NCBI GenBank assembly: GCA_016205085.1
Contig: JACQJN010000142.1
Coordinates: 1 to 13,967 of the forward strand
From: Elusimicrobiota bacterium
GTDB taxonomy: Bacteria > Elusimicrobiota > Elusimicrobia > JACQJN01
Direction of reading: 5' to 3'
Length of the DNA: 13,967 nucleotides
The translations under genes were made by a program, and so were the position numbers. Below are positions 1 to 7,428 of this stretch, in pieces. The notes under the pieces were generated by a model, which saw only the letters and a program-made list of their open reading frames with translations, ran no database searches and was not told the origin of the DNA. The stretch's first letter is position 1, and each line of letters starts with the position of its first letter.

Positions 1-593
1 CTGGATTTCAAGGAAACCCAAAACTCAAGTCCATCCTCCGTGACCTTCACTCGTTCGGGAATCTCTCCGTGGGAGACGCGCACCTCCGAAGGGAGTCCCT
101 CCAGGAGCCGCATGTCATGATCATTCTTAAGCCATATTCCACGGGGAGAAAGCAGCTGGATCAGATCCGATTGAATCTGATCCCAGCATTTTTCGATTCC
201 GGCGGAAAGAATCTGGACCACCAAAAATTCCCCATACTTATCAATCACAAGTCCCGGCAAGCCGTCCGATTCTCCAAAACAGAGTCTAAAAAATTCTTCT
301 CCCGGACAAATCTGACGGCGGTATTGCATAGCCTCGGAGAGTTTTCGTCTGAAGAAATCCGAAGGAAGATGTTCCGCACCCCTCTCCAAAATACGGACCG
401 CGATAAGGCTTTTGGGATTATAAAAACCCACCCCCAGATTCTGGCCGGCAGAGGCTTTTACCACGCACAAACTGCCCAGCTCTAAGTCCCTCTGGGGAAG
501 AATAGATTGGATCTCATTCGAAAAAACCCAGAGGTGTCCGCCTAAAACACGCTTTTCTTCCCTGGGTTTTAAAGTGATCTGAGGCAACGTCAT
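1..593 (-). CDS. RlmI-type class I SAM-dependent rRNA methyltransferase, N-terminal part (cut by left edge)
   Basis: I translated this frame directly: 197 codons from ATG at 593-591, open to the window edge. The protein begins with a PUA-like RNA-binding domain (residues about 3-75) with the motif KRVLGGHLWVFSNEI, then GVGFYNPKSLIAVRIL. Next comes the region leading into the methyltransferase, with FRLCFGESDGLPGLVIDKYG near residues 125-145. These match the RlmI/YccW family, which makes 5-methylcytosine in 23S rRNA; the catalytic Rossmann domain lies outside the window. The start overlaps the stop of the upstream SAM hydrolase gene by one base (TAATG), so translation is probably coupled. Family membership is well supported. 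The exact modified base is inferred only from the family name, since related subfamilies exist. Confidence 0.88.
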   Translation of the reverse strand, partial: MTLPQITLKPREEKRVLGGHLWVFSNEIQSILPQRDLELGSLCVVKASAGQNLGVGFYNPKSLIAVRILERGAEHLPSDFFRRKLSEAMQYRRQICPGEEFFRLCFGESDGLPGLVIDKYGEFLVVQILSAGIEKCWDQIQSDLIQLLSPRGIWLKNDHDMRLLEGLPSEVRVSHGEIPERVKVTEDGLEFWVSLKS

Positions 594-1363
594 TATACCA
601 GGATGGCTTCGATGGGGTCCCCGACCCGAACCCCGAACATCTCGGCAAAACTGCCGTTGCGCACCGAAAGTTCCACGAAATGGAAAGATCCGATCAGGGC
701 CAACGCCTCCCCTTCCTTCACCGAAGAATACGCGGGCTTTAGACCCGCCACCATACGCCCCTTGAGATAAAAAACGGTATTGAGAGCCACATGCCGATCC
801 GTTAAATTGGTGATCACATTGCCGAATCTGTCCACACCGATCACCCTTCCCGAAGCCCGGTTTAAGACCTGTTTCGGCTCTGGAAATGGAACCCTCTTAT
901 AATCCTTTTGAAGCGGACCCAAGGCTTTGGGTGAGAGCCCCTTAAGCAAAGCCCCCGCCACGGGAGAAAAAATATCCCTCCCATGAAAAGTGGAACTGAT
1001 CGGGTGAATAAAAAGTTTCTGGTTTTCCACCTGGCGAACCTCCTCAAATTTTTCCTGAGGAGAGGCCACCTCCACCCAGCTTAAAATGCCGTTGTCCGGA
1101 GCCAAGAATTGATATTGTTTCGATCTGGCCCAGATGATCTTTCTATCAGAACCGACCCCGGGATCCACCACCACCATAAATAAAGATCTGCCGGGGAAAT
1201 AGGAAAAGCTCACCATCAAATAGAATGCCGCCGTGGAGATATCCTGAGGTGGAATCTGGTGCGTGAGATCCAACAACAGGGCTTGGGAACACTGGGAACG
1301 GATGATTCCCTTCATAATCCCCACGAAAGGATCTTTCAATCCGAAATCCGTCATCAGAACCAC
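593..1363 (-). CDS. S-adenosyl-L-methionine hydrolase (adenosine-forming), DUF62/SAM hydroxide adenosyltransferase family
   Basis: The 256-residue protein has the usual length for the family that splits S-adenosylmethionine with water into adenosine and methionine (the non-halogenating relatives of fluorinase and chlorinase). Visible motifs are TDFGLKDPFVGIMKG (residues 5-19), VVDPGVGSDRK (65-75), APDNGILSWV (88-97), FHGRDIFSPVAGALL (126-140) and DRFGNVITNL (178-187). The Asp-Arg-His triad that activates water in this family is matched by D67, R74 and H127, which argues for a hydrolase. The chosen start is GTG at 1363, 11 nt after the purB stop; the N-terminus then fits the family. The only purine-rich candidate ribosome site (GAGGAGGG inside the purB 3' end) is rather far upstream. 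The stop overlaps the start of the downstream RlmI-like gene. Confidence 0.93.
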   Translation of the reverse strand: MVLMTDFGLKDPFVGIMKGIIRSQCSQALLLDLTHQIPPQDISTAAFYLMVSFSYFPGRSLFMVVVDPGVGSDRKIIWARSKQYQFLAPDNGILSWVEVASPQEKFEEVRQVENQKLFIHPISSTFHGRDIFSPVAGALLKGLSPKALGPLQKDYKRVPFPEPKQVLNRASGRVIGVDRFGNVITNLTDRHVALNTVFYLKGRMVAGLKPAYSSVKEGEALALIGSFHFVELSVRNGSFAEMFGVRVGDPIEAILV

Positions 1364-1374
1364 ACAGCTCGGTT

Positions 1375-2685
1375 TTATAGAATCCCTCCTCGTTTCAGGA
1401 TCTCTCGGATAGGGGGCTGCATCTGTTTTAAATCAAAGCAAGCTTTCACTCCCTGAACCCCCAGAACCTTTCTAACCACCGGGTCCTTCAAAATCTGCGG
1501 CATAAAATCCTGGTCCTTCTGCCAAGCCCGCATGGCATGCTTTTGAACCAACTCATAGGCCTTGAAGCGAGCCAGTCCCTTATCCACTAAAGCCAAAAGC
1601 ACTTTTTGAGAAAACACCAACCCTCTCAGGGCGTTCAAATTCTTACCCATCCTGTCTTTATGGACTTTCAGACCTTTGAGAACCATCAAAAATCGATGCA
1701 GCATAAAATCCAGAAGGATGGTGGCATCCGGAAAAAATACCCTTTCCACGGAAGAGTGGCTGATATCCCTCTCATGCCACAACACCATATTCTCCATGGT
1801 CCCGGCTTGAAAGCTCCGCAGCATGCGAGCTAAACCGCAGAGATTTTCACAAAGAACCGGATTGCGTTTGTGAGGCATGGCGCTGGAACCTTTCTGTTTT
1901 TCCCCGAAAGGCTCCTCCACTTCCAAAACCTCCGTCTTCTGAAGATGCCGGATCTCCGTCGCGAACCGTTCGATCGCGCCAGCCGATAGAACCAGCGCAT
2001 TAAAATATTCCGCATGACGATCCCGGGGAATCACCTGGGTGGCGACAGGTTCGGGAAGGAGACCCAACTGCTCACAAACCCTCGCCTCCAAATGAGGTCC
2101 CACCTGAGTAAATGTTCCCACCGCGCCTGAAAACTTACCATACCGAATGACCTCACGAACGGACTTAAGGCGTTCTATATTCCTTAAAATTTCGGCATGC
2201 CAACCCGCCAGCTTGGCCCCGAAGGTGATGGGTTCCGCATGGATCCCGTGAGTACGCCCCACCATCCAGGTGAACTGATGCTGTTTAGCCAAACCCACAA
2301 CCGCCGCAGATACCTCTTTCCATCCCTCCAACAGAATATCCGCCGCTTGCAGGAGCTGGAGCGAAAGGGTTGTGTCCAACAAATCATTGGAAGTAAGTCC
2401 ATAATGGAGATAGCGGGAAAGCGTCGGCGCCTGGGACTGTATCTTTTGTGAGAGCGCTTCCAATATACCCAACACCTCATGCCGGCTCTGGGCTTCGAGT
2501 TTCTGAACCTCCCGCACGGACAACTTATGGATGCAGCGCTCAAGCACCTCCAACTCGGAAGAGGGGATCTGTTTTTCTTCCGCCAAAACCTTCAAATAAA
2601 CGAACTCCACCTCTAAAAGTTTACGAAGCCTGTGATCCTCGGACCATACCCCCGCCATTTCGGGTCTGGAGTAACGCTCGATCAT
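1375..2685 (-). CDS. purB: Adenylosuccinate lyase
   Basis: The 436-residue protein belongs to the fumarase/aspartase superfamily. It releases fumarate from SAICAR and from adenylosuccinate in purine synthesis, acting as a cytosolic tetramer. Motifs include the N-terminal MIERYSRPEM, HYGLTSNDLLDT (94-105), RTHGIHAEP (144-152, catalytic His region) and the signature SSAMPHKRNP (267-276, mobile loop with the catalytic Ser). I chose ATG at 2685 because the family begins MIERYSRPEM; an in-frame TTG at 2724 lies inside the repeat element upstream. The ATG belongs to the ATGAT copy bordering that element, and the ribosome site GAGAGGTGG lies in the element's arm. The upstream neighbour is the MFS gene; pyrE, also in nucleotide synthesis, lies one gene further up. 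The SAM hydrolase follows after 11 nt. Confidence 0.96.
   Translation of the reverse strand: MIERYSRPEMAGVWSEDHRLRKLLEVEFVYLKVLAEEKQIPSSELEVLERCIHKLSVREVQKLEAQSRHEVLGILEALSQKIQSQAPTLSRYLHYGLTSNDLLDTTLSLQLLQAADILLEGWKEVSAAVVGLAKQHQFTWMVGRTHGIHAEPITFGAKLAGWHAEILRNIERLKSVREVIRYGKFSGAVGTFTQVGPHLEARVCEQLGLLPEPVATQVIPRDRHAEYFNALVLSAGAIERFATEIRHLQKTEVLEVEEPFGEKQKGSSAMPHKRNPVLCENLCGLARMLRSFQAGTMENMVLWHERDISHSSVERVFFPDATILLDFMLHRFLMVLKGLKVHKDRMGKNLNALRGLVFSQKVLLALVDKGLARFKAYELVQKHAMRAWQKDQDFMPQILKDPVVRKVLGVQGVKACFDLKQMQPPIREILKRGGIL
2681..2685. repeat. Putative target-site duplication ATCAT, purB side of element copy 1
   Basis: ATCAT here directly abuts the terminal CCC of the element. The same five bases in the same direction abut the terminal GGG at 2764-2768, and the match extends to GATCATC (2680-2686 and 2763-2769). 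On the coding strand the bases read ATGAT and contain the purB start codon. A pure inverted repeat would have required ATGAT here on the plus strand, so the middle base shows a direct rather than inverted arrangement. Because ATCAT is nearly self-complementary, this rests on that one base, although copy 2 shows the same thing. Confidence 0.55.
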
Positions 2686-2690
2686 CCCAC

Positions 2691-2698
2691 CACCTCTC
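2691..2698 (-). promoter_or_regulatory. purB ribosome binding site inside the element arm
   Basis: The minus strand reads GAGAGGTG, then GTGGG, then ATG. The GAGG core is 7 nt from the start codon, a normal spacing. The same bases form the element's terminal arm, whose perfect complement lies at 2750-2763. In the mRNA the site could therefore be locked in a 14-bp stem together with the start region. Confidence 0.7.
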
Positions 2699-2717
2699 TG
2701 CTGGCCACAGGCCAGCC

Positions 2718-2749
2718 AAAACAATAAAACGATTTGCTACAGCAAATCG
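2718..2749 (-). terminator. Terminator-like hairpin and T-rich run within element copy 1
   Basis: On the minus strand a 9-bp perfect stem (CGATTTGCT with AGCAAATCG, two-base loop as drawn) is followed directly by TTTTATTGTTTT. This resembles an intrinsic terminator between the MFS gene and purB. The stem is fairly A/T-rich, so termination may be partial. The larger fold with the outer arms could compete with it. Confidence 0.35.
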
Positions 2750-2763
2750 AGAGAGGTGGTGGG

Positions 2764-2768
2764 ATCAT
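2764..2768. repeat. Putative target-site duplication ATCAT, MFS side of element copy 1
   Basis: This is the partner of the ATCAT at 2681-2685. On the coding strand it reads ATGAT and contains the TGA stop codon of the MFS gene (2767-2765). Joining the two repeats would restore an ATGA overlap of the MFS stop with the purB start. Confidence 0.55.
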
Positions 2769-4003
2769 CGCGCCACCCTCCCCGCCGAAACCGTCAGCGG
2801 CACCGGCAAACCATCTTCCTCATCATTAATTCTTTTCTGAAATATCCAAAAACCACGCGCCGCCACCACCCCCAATCCTCCCAGCAAGACCCATACCCTC
2901 CAAGGCTGATGAGAACTGAACATTTGCAATCCCAACCCACCCATCAAAGGACCCAGAGCCCATCCCAATTGATGGGCCAGTCCCTGCATCCCCAAATACC
3001 TTCCCCGACTCTTGGAGGAAGATAGATTCGCCGTCAAAGCGGATAAAGAAGGGGATACCGCCATTTCCCCCATGGTGATCAAACCCACCACCAATGCCAA
3101 ATGCAAAAAAGTGGTTGAAAAACCGACCCCTCCAAAACCTACGGCATAAATCATGCTGCCCAAAGCTAGGGCATGGGTCAGCCGCCATTTTTTGAGCAGA
3201 TGCGTCGTCACCCCATATTGAAAACAAGCCACCAAAAATCCATTGAGCGAAAAAAGCAGGCCAATCTGTCCCTCCGACAGATGCACGAATTCACGCGCGT
3301 AGATCGAGAACGGGGTCACCAACTGGCCCATCACCACACCCAGAACCAGAACGTAAGTCAAATAAGACAAAAAACGGCTATCTTTTGTGATCATGGCCAT
3401 CTCACCCATGTTCCAGCCGGGTCCCGATTCTGTTGGTGGCTGGGATTTAAAAGGCTCGGACACACCCACCAGAATCCCTATCCAACAAATAAAGATACAA
3501 AGAGCCGTCAGAAGAAATAATAGCGTATAGGAACTCTCCGCCAGGAATCCTCCCAAGGCAGGGCCCAGGGCCCACCCCAGATTATGAGCTGTCCTTAAAA
3601 AACTATAAGCCCGCACCCTCTCTACGCTCGGAAAAAGATCGGCAACCCATCCTCGGGCGGCCGGATCGAAAAAATGAGCCACAAAACTCCTCAGAATATG
3701 GATCCCCACCAGCAAAGCCACGGGGGCCGCTCTCCAGATGGCAATTACCATGAAAAGCGTCACCAAAAAACTCAGAAACAAAGCCCAGCTCATGACTTTC
3801 CTTCTCCCCCAATGATCGGATAATTCCCCTCCGATTCCAGCCGCCAAGGCGGCGGCCACCAAACTCAGCGCCAAAAAAAACCCCACCCAGCCCACGGACA
3901 TCCCGCGATGGAGATGAAGATAGAGGGCAAAAAAAGGAAAGGAAACGGCATAGCCGCTGATCAATACCATATAACAGAAGAAAAGCGGCCAAAGTTTTCT
4001 CAT
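2765..4003 (-). CDS. Major facilitator superfamily transporter
   Basis: The 412-residue protein is very hydrophobic, with roughly twelve membrane segments as in MFS carriers. The loop between the second and third segments carries motif A as GELSDHWGRRKVM (59-71), diagnostic for drug:H+ antiporter-like MFS members. A second-half counterpart is probably LSSSKSRGRYLGM. The substrate cannot be told from sequence; efflux of a small molecule is a guess. I chose ATG at 4003 because it overlaps the pyrE stop as ATGA and because MRKLWPLFFCYM leads straight into the first membrane segment; a longer reading from 4066 would run through pyrE. The stop TGA lies in the ATGAT repeat bordering the element copy, so the C-terminus (SAGRVAR) ends exactly at the insertion. 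Confidence 0.88.
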   Translation of the reverse strand: MRKLWPLFFCYMVLISGYAVSFPFFALYLHLHRGMSVGWVGFFLALSLVAAALAAGIGGELSDHWGRRKVMSWALFLSFLVTLFMVIAIWRAAPVALLVGIHILRSFVAHFFDPAARGWVADLFPSVERVRAYSFLRTAHNLGWALGPALGGFLAESSYTLLFLLTALCIFICWIGILVGVSEPFKSQPPTESGPGWNMGEMAMITKDSRFLSYLTYVLVLGVVMGQLVTPFSIYAREFVHLSEGQIGLLFSLNGFLVACFQYGVTTHLLKKWRLTHALALGSMIYAVGFGGVGFSTTFLHLALVVGLITMGEMAVSPSLSALTANLSSSKSRGRYLGMQGLAHQLGWALGPLMGGLGLQMFSSHQPWRVWVLLGGLGVVAARGFWIFQKRINDEEDGLPVPLTVSAGRVAR

Positions 4004-4587
4004 TCTAAAGGCGGAATCATACCTCCCGGAGAAAGAACCGGAACTCCCTGGGAACAGAGGGCGCAATGATCGGGGGGAAAAACCTGCAGGGGATAGGAAA
4101 TGAGCGCTCTCACCGGGACCGTCAAAGGCAAAGGCGCCGTGGAACGATCCACAATAGCCGACACCCCCACCACCTTGGCCCTATAATTCTGAGCCAGGTT
4201 CACCACTTCGCTGGTGGAACGCCCCGTCGTCAGCACATCTTCCACCACCAAAATCTTTTCCTCTCCTTCCAGCCTAAAATCACGCTTCAAGACCATGACC
4301 CCGTTGACCCTTTCGGTGAAAATGGCCCTGGCCTTTTTGACGCGGGCCACTTCCTGGCCGATGACGATCGCTCCCATCGCCGGAGAAATCACTACGTCAA
4401 CATCCTGAGGAAATTTAGACACCATGGACTTCGCTATCTTGTTAGCCAGATGCGGATACTGCAATACCAATGCCGTCTGCACATAGGTTTGGCTATGGAA
4501 TCCCGACGGAAGCCGAAAATGCCCATTTAAAATAGCCCCATGTTCCTGGAGCAACCCCACCACGTCCAATTTACTCAATCTGTTCAT
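4000..4587 (-). CDS. pyrE: Orotate phosphoribosyltransferase
   Basis: The 195-residue protein makes orotidine 5'-phosphate from orotate and PRPP in pyrimidine synthesis. It shows GHFRLPSGFHSQTYVQTALV (22-41), typical of PyrE, and the PRPP-binding motif VVEDVLTTGRST (114-125). The C-terminal segment with C175 and C178 followed by GVPVLSPG resembles the PyrE subgroup of about 190 residues. The start is ATG at 4587 with a clear ribosome site GAGGAGA at 4601-4595, spaced 7 nt. The stop overlaps the MFS start by 4 nt (ATGA). The gene lies 16 nt after the AsmA-family gene and shares the presumed transcript with purB. Confidence 0.95.
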   Translation of the reverse strand: MNRLSKLDVVGLLQEHGAILNGHFRLPSGFHSQTYVQTALVLQYPHLANKIAKSMVSKFPQDVDVVISPAMGAIVIGQEVARVKKARAIFTERVNGVMVLKRDFRLEGEEKILVVEDVLTTGRSTSEVVNLAQNYRAKVVGVSAIVDRSTAPLPLTVPVRALISYPLQVFPPDHCALCSQGVPVLSPGGMIPPLE

Positions 4588-4594
4588 TGATTTT

Positions 4595-4601
4595 TCTCCT
4601 C
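4595..4601 (-). promoter_or_regulatory. pyrE Shine-Dalgarno sequence
   Basis: GAGGAGA on the minus strand lies 7 nt before the ATG at 4587, in the 16-nt gap after the AsmA-family gene. It is the clearest ordinary ribosome binding site in the window and fixes the pyrE start. Confidence 0.8.
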
Positions 4602-4603
4602 AT

Positions 4604-6814
4604 TTAGATCCCGCGCTTGAGGCCCTCCTGGATCACCTTTTCCACGGCCCCTTCCTCCACCTTTCTAAAATCCGGTTTGATGACAGGCTGAGCCATGGGC
4701 CCATCCACAAAAAATCCTATCGTGGGCCTTCCTTTCACATCGGTAAGTGTTTCAGGATAGCTGCCCAGCTTGGAAGCCTTGTTGACCCGGGTCAGCACAT
4801 GCAACTGAAGTTTTTCCGAAACCCAATCCACCTCTCCCGAAGACACGGCCGACACATCCGGAGAATCCACAAAAAAATTCCGCACCAACATGGTCCCCGA
4901 ATGAAAAACATATTCCCCATGAATCTTGTCATAGGGAAGATCCAACTCATTGGATATTTTCAGCACCCCCATGCGATTGAGCTTCTCCACCGCCATAAAC
5001 GGCAGAAAAATCCCTCTTAAAATTTTTTCCTGTCCCATCAGATGCGGGATATCCCGCACAATGCCTGGCCCCCAATCCACCCGGACAATCCCATCCAACT
5101 TCCTTAAGCCCGGAGACACACCCCTCAAATCCCAAACCGCCTTAAAATGATCTCCCGTGAAATAGGGATGGGTTACATTCTTCACCTCCAGACGGCCCAA
5201 TAAATAGGGCAGTTCTTTGGGCAGGGATCGCTTAAAATTTTTCAGCCACCACAGCTTCTCCTTGGGCTTAAGCCGAACCAGCGGTACCTCCGGAGCGCCG
5301 TTCATGGAAGCCGCGCTGAGACGAGAAATCAGCTTTACCGTCCTGTCCAAATCCAACTTGCCCAAAGAAACATTTAATTCTACGCGCTTCTGAGAAGAGG
5401 AAAAGGATTTGACGGTGAGCCCCACTTTGAGCGGAGAATCATTCCAAACCCCGGTCACCTCCGGAAAACTAAGGGTGTCATTGGCATAAGAACCCACCGC
5501 AGTCAGATGGGAGACCCTCTGATTCGGGAAACGAACATCCCCGTGAGAAATTCTCCAAGAGGCCTCTCTAAAATTGTCGGAGCCCGAAAAAACAAGATCC
5601 ACCCCGGAAGCCTGATACTCCCCCAGAACCCCCCTTCCCTGCGACAACGAGAAGAAAAATTTCTGAAGATTTAAATCCATCAGCGGGCCTACCAATCTCA
5701 ACCGACACTGCGACCGTCCCCCCAAACGATGGGAAACAAGCCCCTTCCACACTCCCGTCAAATCCTGCAAGGGGAATAAATTGCTTTGGAGATTGACCTG
5801 TATCGTGGCTGGAACGGAAGAAACGTCCAGAACGCCCATCGTCATCACCTGAAGCTCTTTCATCTTCAAAGAACCGGAAAACTGAAGTCTGGGCAAATCC
5901 GCCAGATCGGTCTTTACGTGCCACAGGATTGGAGGCAGGCTCATTCCGGGAGGAACTCCCAGATAGGCAGCCAAATCCTGGGATCCGAAAGCGGGAAAAG
6001 CCAATTCCAGATCGATCTGAGGTTTTATAAATTTTTTTACCGAGAAGTGGGCCTCCAGATACTTATCCTCTACCGTGGCCCGAAGCTCTCCTTCCCTCAA
6101 AGCGGCCTGCTCCCAATTAAGCCCGGCCAGATCCAGCCAACCCTCCAGCGCAAAACGGGCATGCACCCTGCGGCCCAAAATATTATTTTTGGAAATAAGC
6201 GACATCTCGAAAGGGAATTCTCCCCACAAACTGAATCCCGTCACTCGTAGATTAAATCCCGTCACCTCATGCGTTAAATTCCGGGCCACATCTTCGTAAA
6301 GGAGGGTTCCATCCCGAACCGTAGCACGATGCACGGTAAGAGCCATCAGAGGAATCCCGGAACCGCCCGTATTGGATAGTGCCGCGATGTCCGAAAAATT
6401 CCAGGTTCCGTCTCTCCTTCGGACAATCTCAATGCGGGGAGAAATCAAGGCCAATTCACTCAAAATGACCTTTTTGCGAATCAACGGCAGGAGCTTCACC
6501 TTCGCCGTTGAAAATTCGCTGGAAATGAAATTGCGTCCAGGAAAGTCGGGGGCCTCCAATATCTTCAATCCACGCACACGTACCCCCCGAAAAAAGATGA
6601 CGGCCACCGAATCGATCTGGACCGGCCTTTTAAAAACCTGCTGCATCTGGTCGGTCAGGACTGTTTTTAGGTGCTCAGGAGTGAACATGACCTTCAACGT
6701 CACGGCGGTCGCCAACATCCCCACCGCAACCAATAGAAGCAAAAAAACAAAGAGCCGCAGGAATATTTTTCCTACGCGCCGAACAGCCTTTTTTAACCCT
6801 GAGCGAAGTCGCAT
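4604..6814 (-). CDS. AsmA-family envelope protein
   Basis: The 736-residue protein has a basic N-terminus and one membrane segment (about residues 18-39), then a long beta-rich periplasmic part. Residues 45-140 show the AsmA N-terminal pattern: a short helix, FKRPVQIDSV, repeated 'shared-segment' phrases (VRVRGLKILEAPDFPG, AKVKLLPLIRKKVILSELAL) and the PRIEIVRRRDGTWNF motif. The C-terminus ends with an AsmA-like segment (DVKGRPTIGFFVDGP). AsmA/TamB/YhdP-type proteins are thought to bridge the envelope and move phospholipids to the outer membrane. I chose ATG at 6814. A TTG at 6844, overlapping the upstream stop, would add ten residues; neither start has a strong ribosome site. The nearby lipid-kinase-like gene fits an envelope role, but that link is inference. 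Confidence 0.82.
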   Translation of the reverse strand: MRLRSGLKKAVRRVGKIFLRLFVFLLLLVAVGMLATAVTLKVMFTPEHLKTVLTDQMQQVFKRPVQIDSVAVIFFRGVRVRGLKILEAPDFPGRNFISSEFSTAKVKLLPLIRKKVILSELALISPRIEIVRRRDGTWNFSDIAALSNTGGSGIPLMALTVHRATVRDGTLLYEDVARNLTHEVTGFNLRVTGFSLWGEFPFEMSLISKNNILGRRVHARFALEGWLDLAGLNWEQAALREGELRATVEDKYLEAHFSVKKFIKPQIDLELAFPAFGSQDLAAYLGVPPGMSLPPILWHVKTDLADLPRLQFSGSLKMKELQVMTMGVLDVSSVPATIQVNLQSNLFPLQDLTGVWKGLVSHRLGGRSQCRLRLVGPLMDLNLQKFFFSLSQGRGVLGEYQASGVDLVFSGSDNFREASWRISHGDVRFPNQRVSHLTAVGSYANDTLSFPEVTGVWNDSPLKVGLTVKSFSSSQKRVELNVSLGKLDLDRTVKLISRLSAASMNGAPEVPLVRLKPKEKLWWLKNFKRSLPKELPYLLGRLEVKNVTHPYFTGDHFKAVWDLRGVSPGLRKLDGIVRVDWGPGIVRDIPHLMGQEKILRGIFLPFMAVEKLNRMGVLKISNELDLPYDKIHGEYVFHSGTMLVRNFFVDSPDVSAVSSGEVDWVSEKLQLHVLTRVNKASKLGSYPETLTDVKGRPTIGFFVDGPMAQPVIKPDFRKVEEGAVEKVIQEGLKRGI

Positions 6815-6840
6815 TATTGCGTGCCTGTGCGCGTATTGTA

Positions 6841-7428
6841 TCAAATAAGAGTCGAAAGAACCCAGGCCGACCCGACAGGGATCCAGAGATTATCGTCGAA
6901 AGGAAGGGGGGAAAGCTCCAATAACATGGCCGTCAAACTTCCGATCCACAAAGCCGCCGCAGGCAAATCCAAGGCCACCCCTGTTCCCAGGCAAAAAATC
7001 AAACAGGCCAGGCACCCCGAAACGCTTTTTCTTCTGCCGCCTAACTGAAAGATCCCCCATCCCCAAATCTTTCCCACCAAAGCCGCGGCCGCATCCCCAA
7101 ATGAAAGAAAAAGAAAAGCGGTCTCGGTTGCCAGGCGGTTCTGGCCGAATAGAAAAATAGTGACCCAACATCCCAAAGAGGTGTAAAAGATGGCACTGGG
7201 CCCCGTCTCTTCCTCCCGCCGATGAAACGATCGAAAGGGAGCCAACAAACGGCGATTGAACGCGGGAAAAGCCAGCCTTACAAATTCCATAAGCGTCACA
7301 AAGATCACCCAAATACCCAGCAGGAAAAGACTCTCCCCAAGATCCCAATGCAGATAAATGCCCAAATATACCAGGGTCAACAGGTGGAAGGCTTTACGCT
7401 TTATTTCCCGAGACAAATCGGCGGCCAT
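6841..7428 (-). CDS. Polyprenol/diacylglycerol kinase-type membrane protein (SEC59/DGK1/VTE5 superfamily)
   Basis: The 195-residue membrane protein resembles CTP-dependent kinases of lipid alcohols (dolichol kinase, yeast DGK1, phytol kinase). Motifs in order are REIKRKAFHLL (7-17), FGDAAAALVGKIWGWG (110-125), the basic loop GRRKSVSG (131-138), and E171 followed by PFDDNLWIP (177-185). The GD, KS.SG and DDN elements are the conserved ones in this superfamily. The substrate is unknown; an isoprenoid alcohol or diacylglycerol are reasonable options. I chose ATG at 7428 so that the first residues lead into the conserved RK.FH motif; this overlaps the upstream gene by 35 nt. The ATG at 7476 would reach much further into it. 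No strong ribosome site is visible, so coupling to the upstream gene is likely. Confidence 0.8.
   Translation of the reverse strand: MAADLSREIKRKAFHLLTLVYLGIYLHWDLGESLFLLGIWVIFVTLMEFVRLAFPAFNRRLLAPFRSFHRREEETGPSAIFYTSLGCWVTIFLFGQNRLATETAFLFLSFGDAAAALVGKIWGWGIFQLGGRRKSVSGCLACLIFCLGTGVALDLPAAALWIGSLTAMLLELSPLPFDDNLWIPVGSAWVLSTLI

Larger units (their letters stand above)
2686..2763 (-). mobile_element. Repeat element copy 1: 78-bp MITE-like element with nested hairpins at the MFS/purB junction
   Basis: On the plus strand the left arm CCCACCACCTCTCT (2686-2699) has its perfect reverse complement at 2750-2763. Between the arms are hairpin GCTGGCC/GGCCAGC (2700-2706 and 2710-2716), A-rich linker 2717-2729, and hairpin CGATTTGCT/AGCAAATCG (2730-2738 and 2741-2749). 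The architecture matches the copy at 12559-12639 in opposite orientation; strand is assigned so that the linker is T-rich on the sense strand. ATCAT repeats flank it on both sides. The arm next to purB provides the ribosome binding site. The MFS stop codon lies in the far flanking repeat, so the element sits exactly between stop and start. It has no coding capacity, so any mobility would depend on a transposase encoded elsewhere. A purely cis-regulatory RNA is the alternative. Confidence 0.72.

Noticed and set aside
2686..2724. Longer purB start at TTG 2724
   Set aside because: It would add 13 residues translated from the element's arm and hairpin, giving a sequence foreign to PurB; the family N-terminus MIERYSRPEM starts at 2685 with a well-spaced ribosome site.
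2686..2763. Reading the nested hairpins as a REP/BIME element moved by a RAYT-type transposase, or as a riboswitch
   Set aside because: REP units are not expected to have target duplications or terminal inverted arms of this kind, and no ligand-binding core like a known riboswitch is recognisable. Neither can be excluded without more copies, so the neutral label of MITE-like structured repeat was kept.
2448..2840. Plus-strand open frame of 130 codons spanning element copy 1
   Set aside because: It runs antisense through purB, the palindromic element and the MFS 3' end. The peptide is low-complexity-like and the frame exists because of the shadow of purB. The element itself codes for nothing recognisable.
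5043..5058. Perfect 16-bp palindrome TGCGGGATATCCCGCA inside the AsmA-family gene
   Set aside because: One such palindrome is not surprising in 14 kb (about 0.2 expected at random), it is coding (GIVRDIPHLM region), and no second copy was seen.
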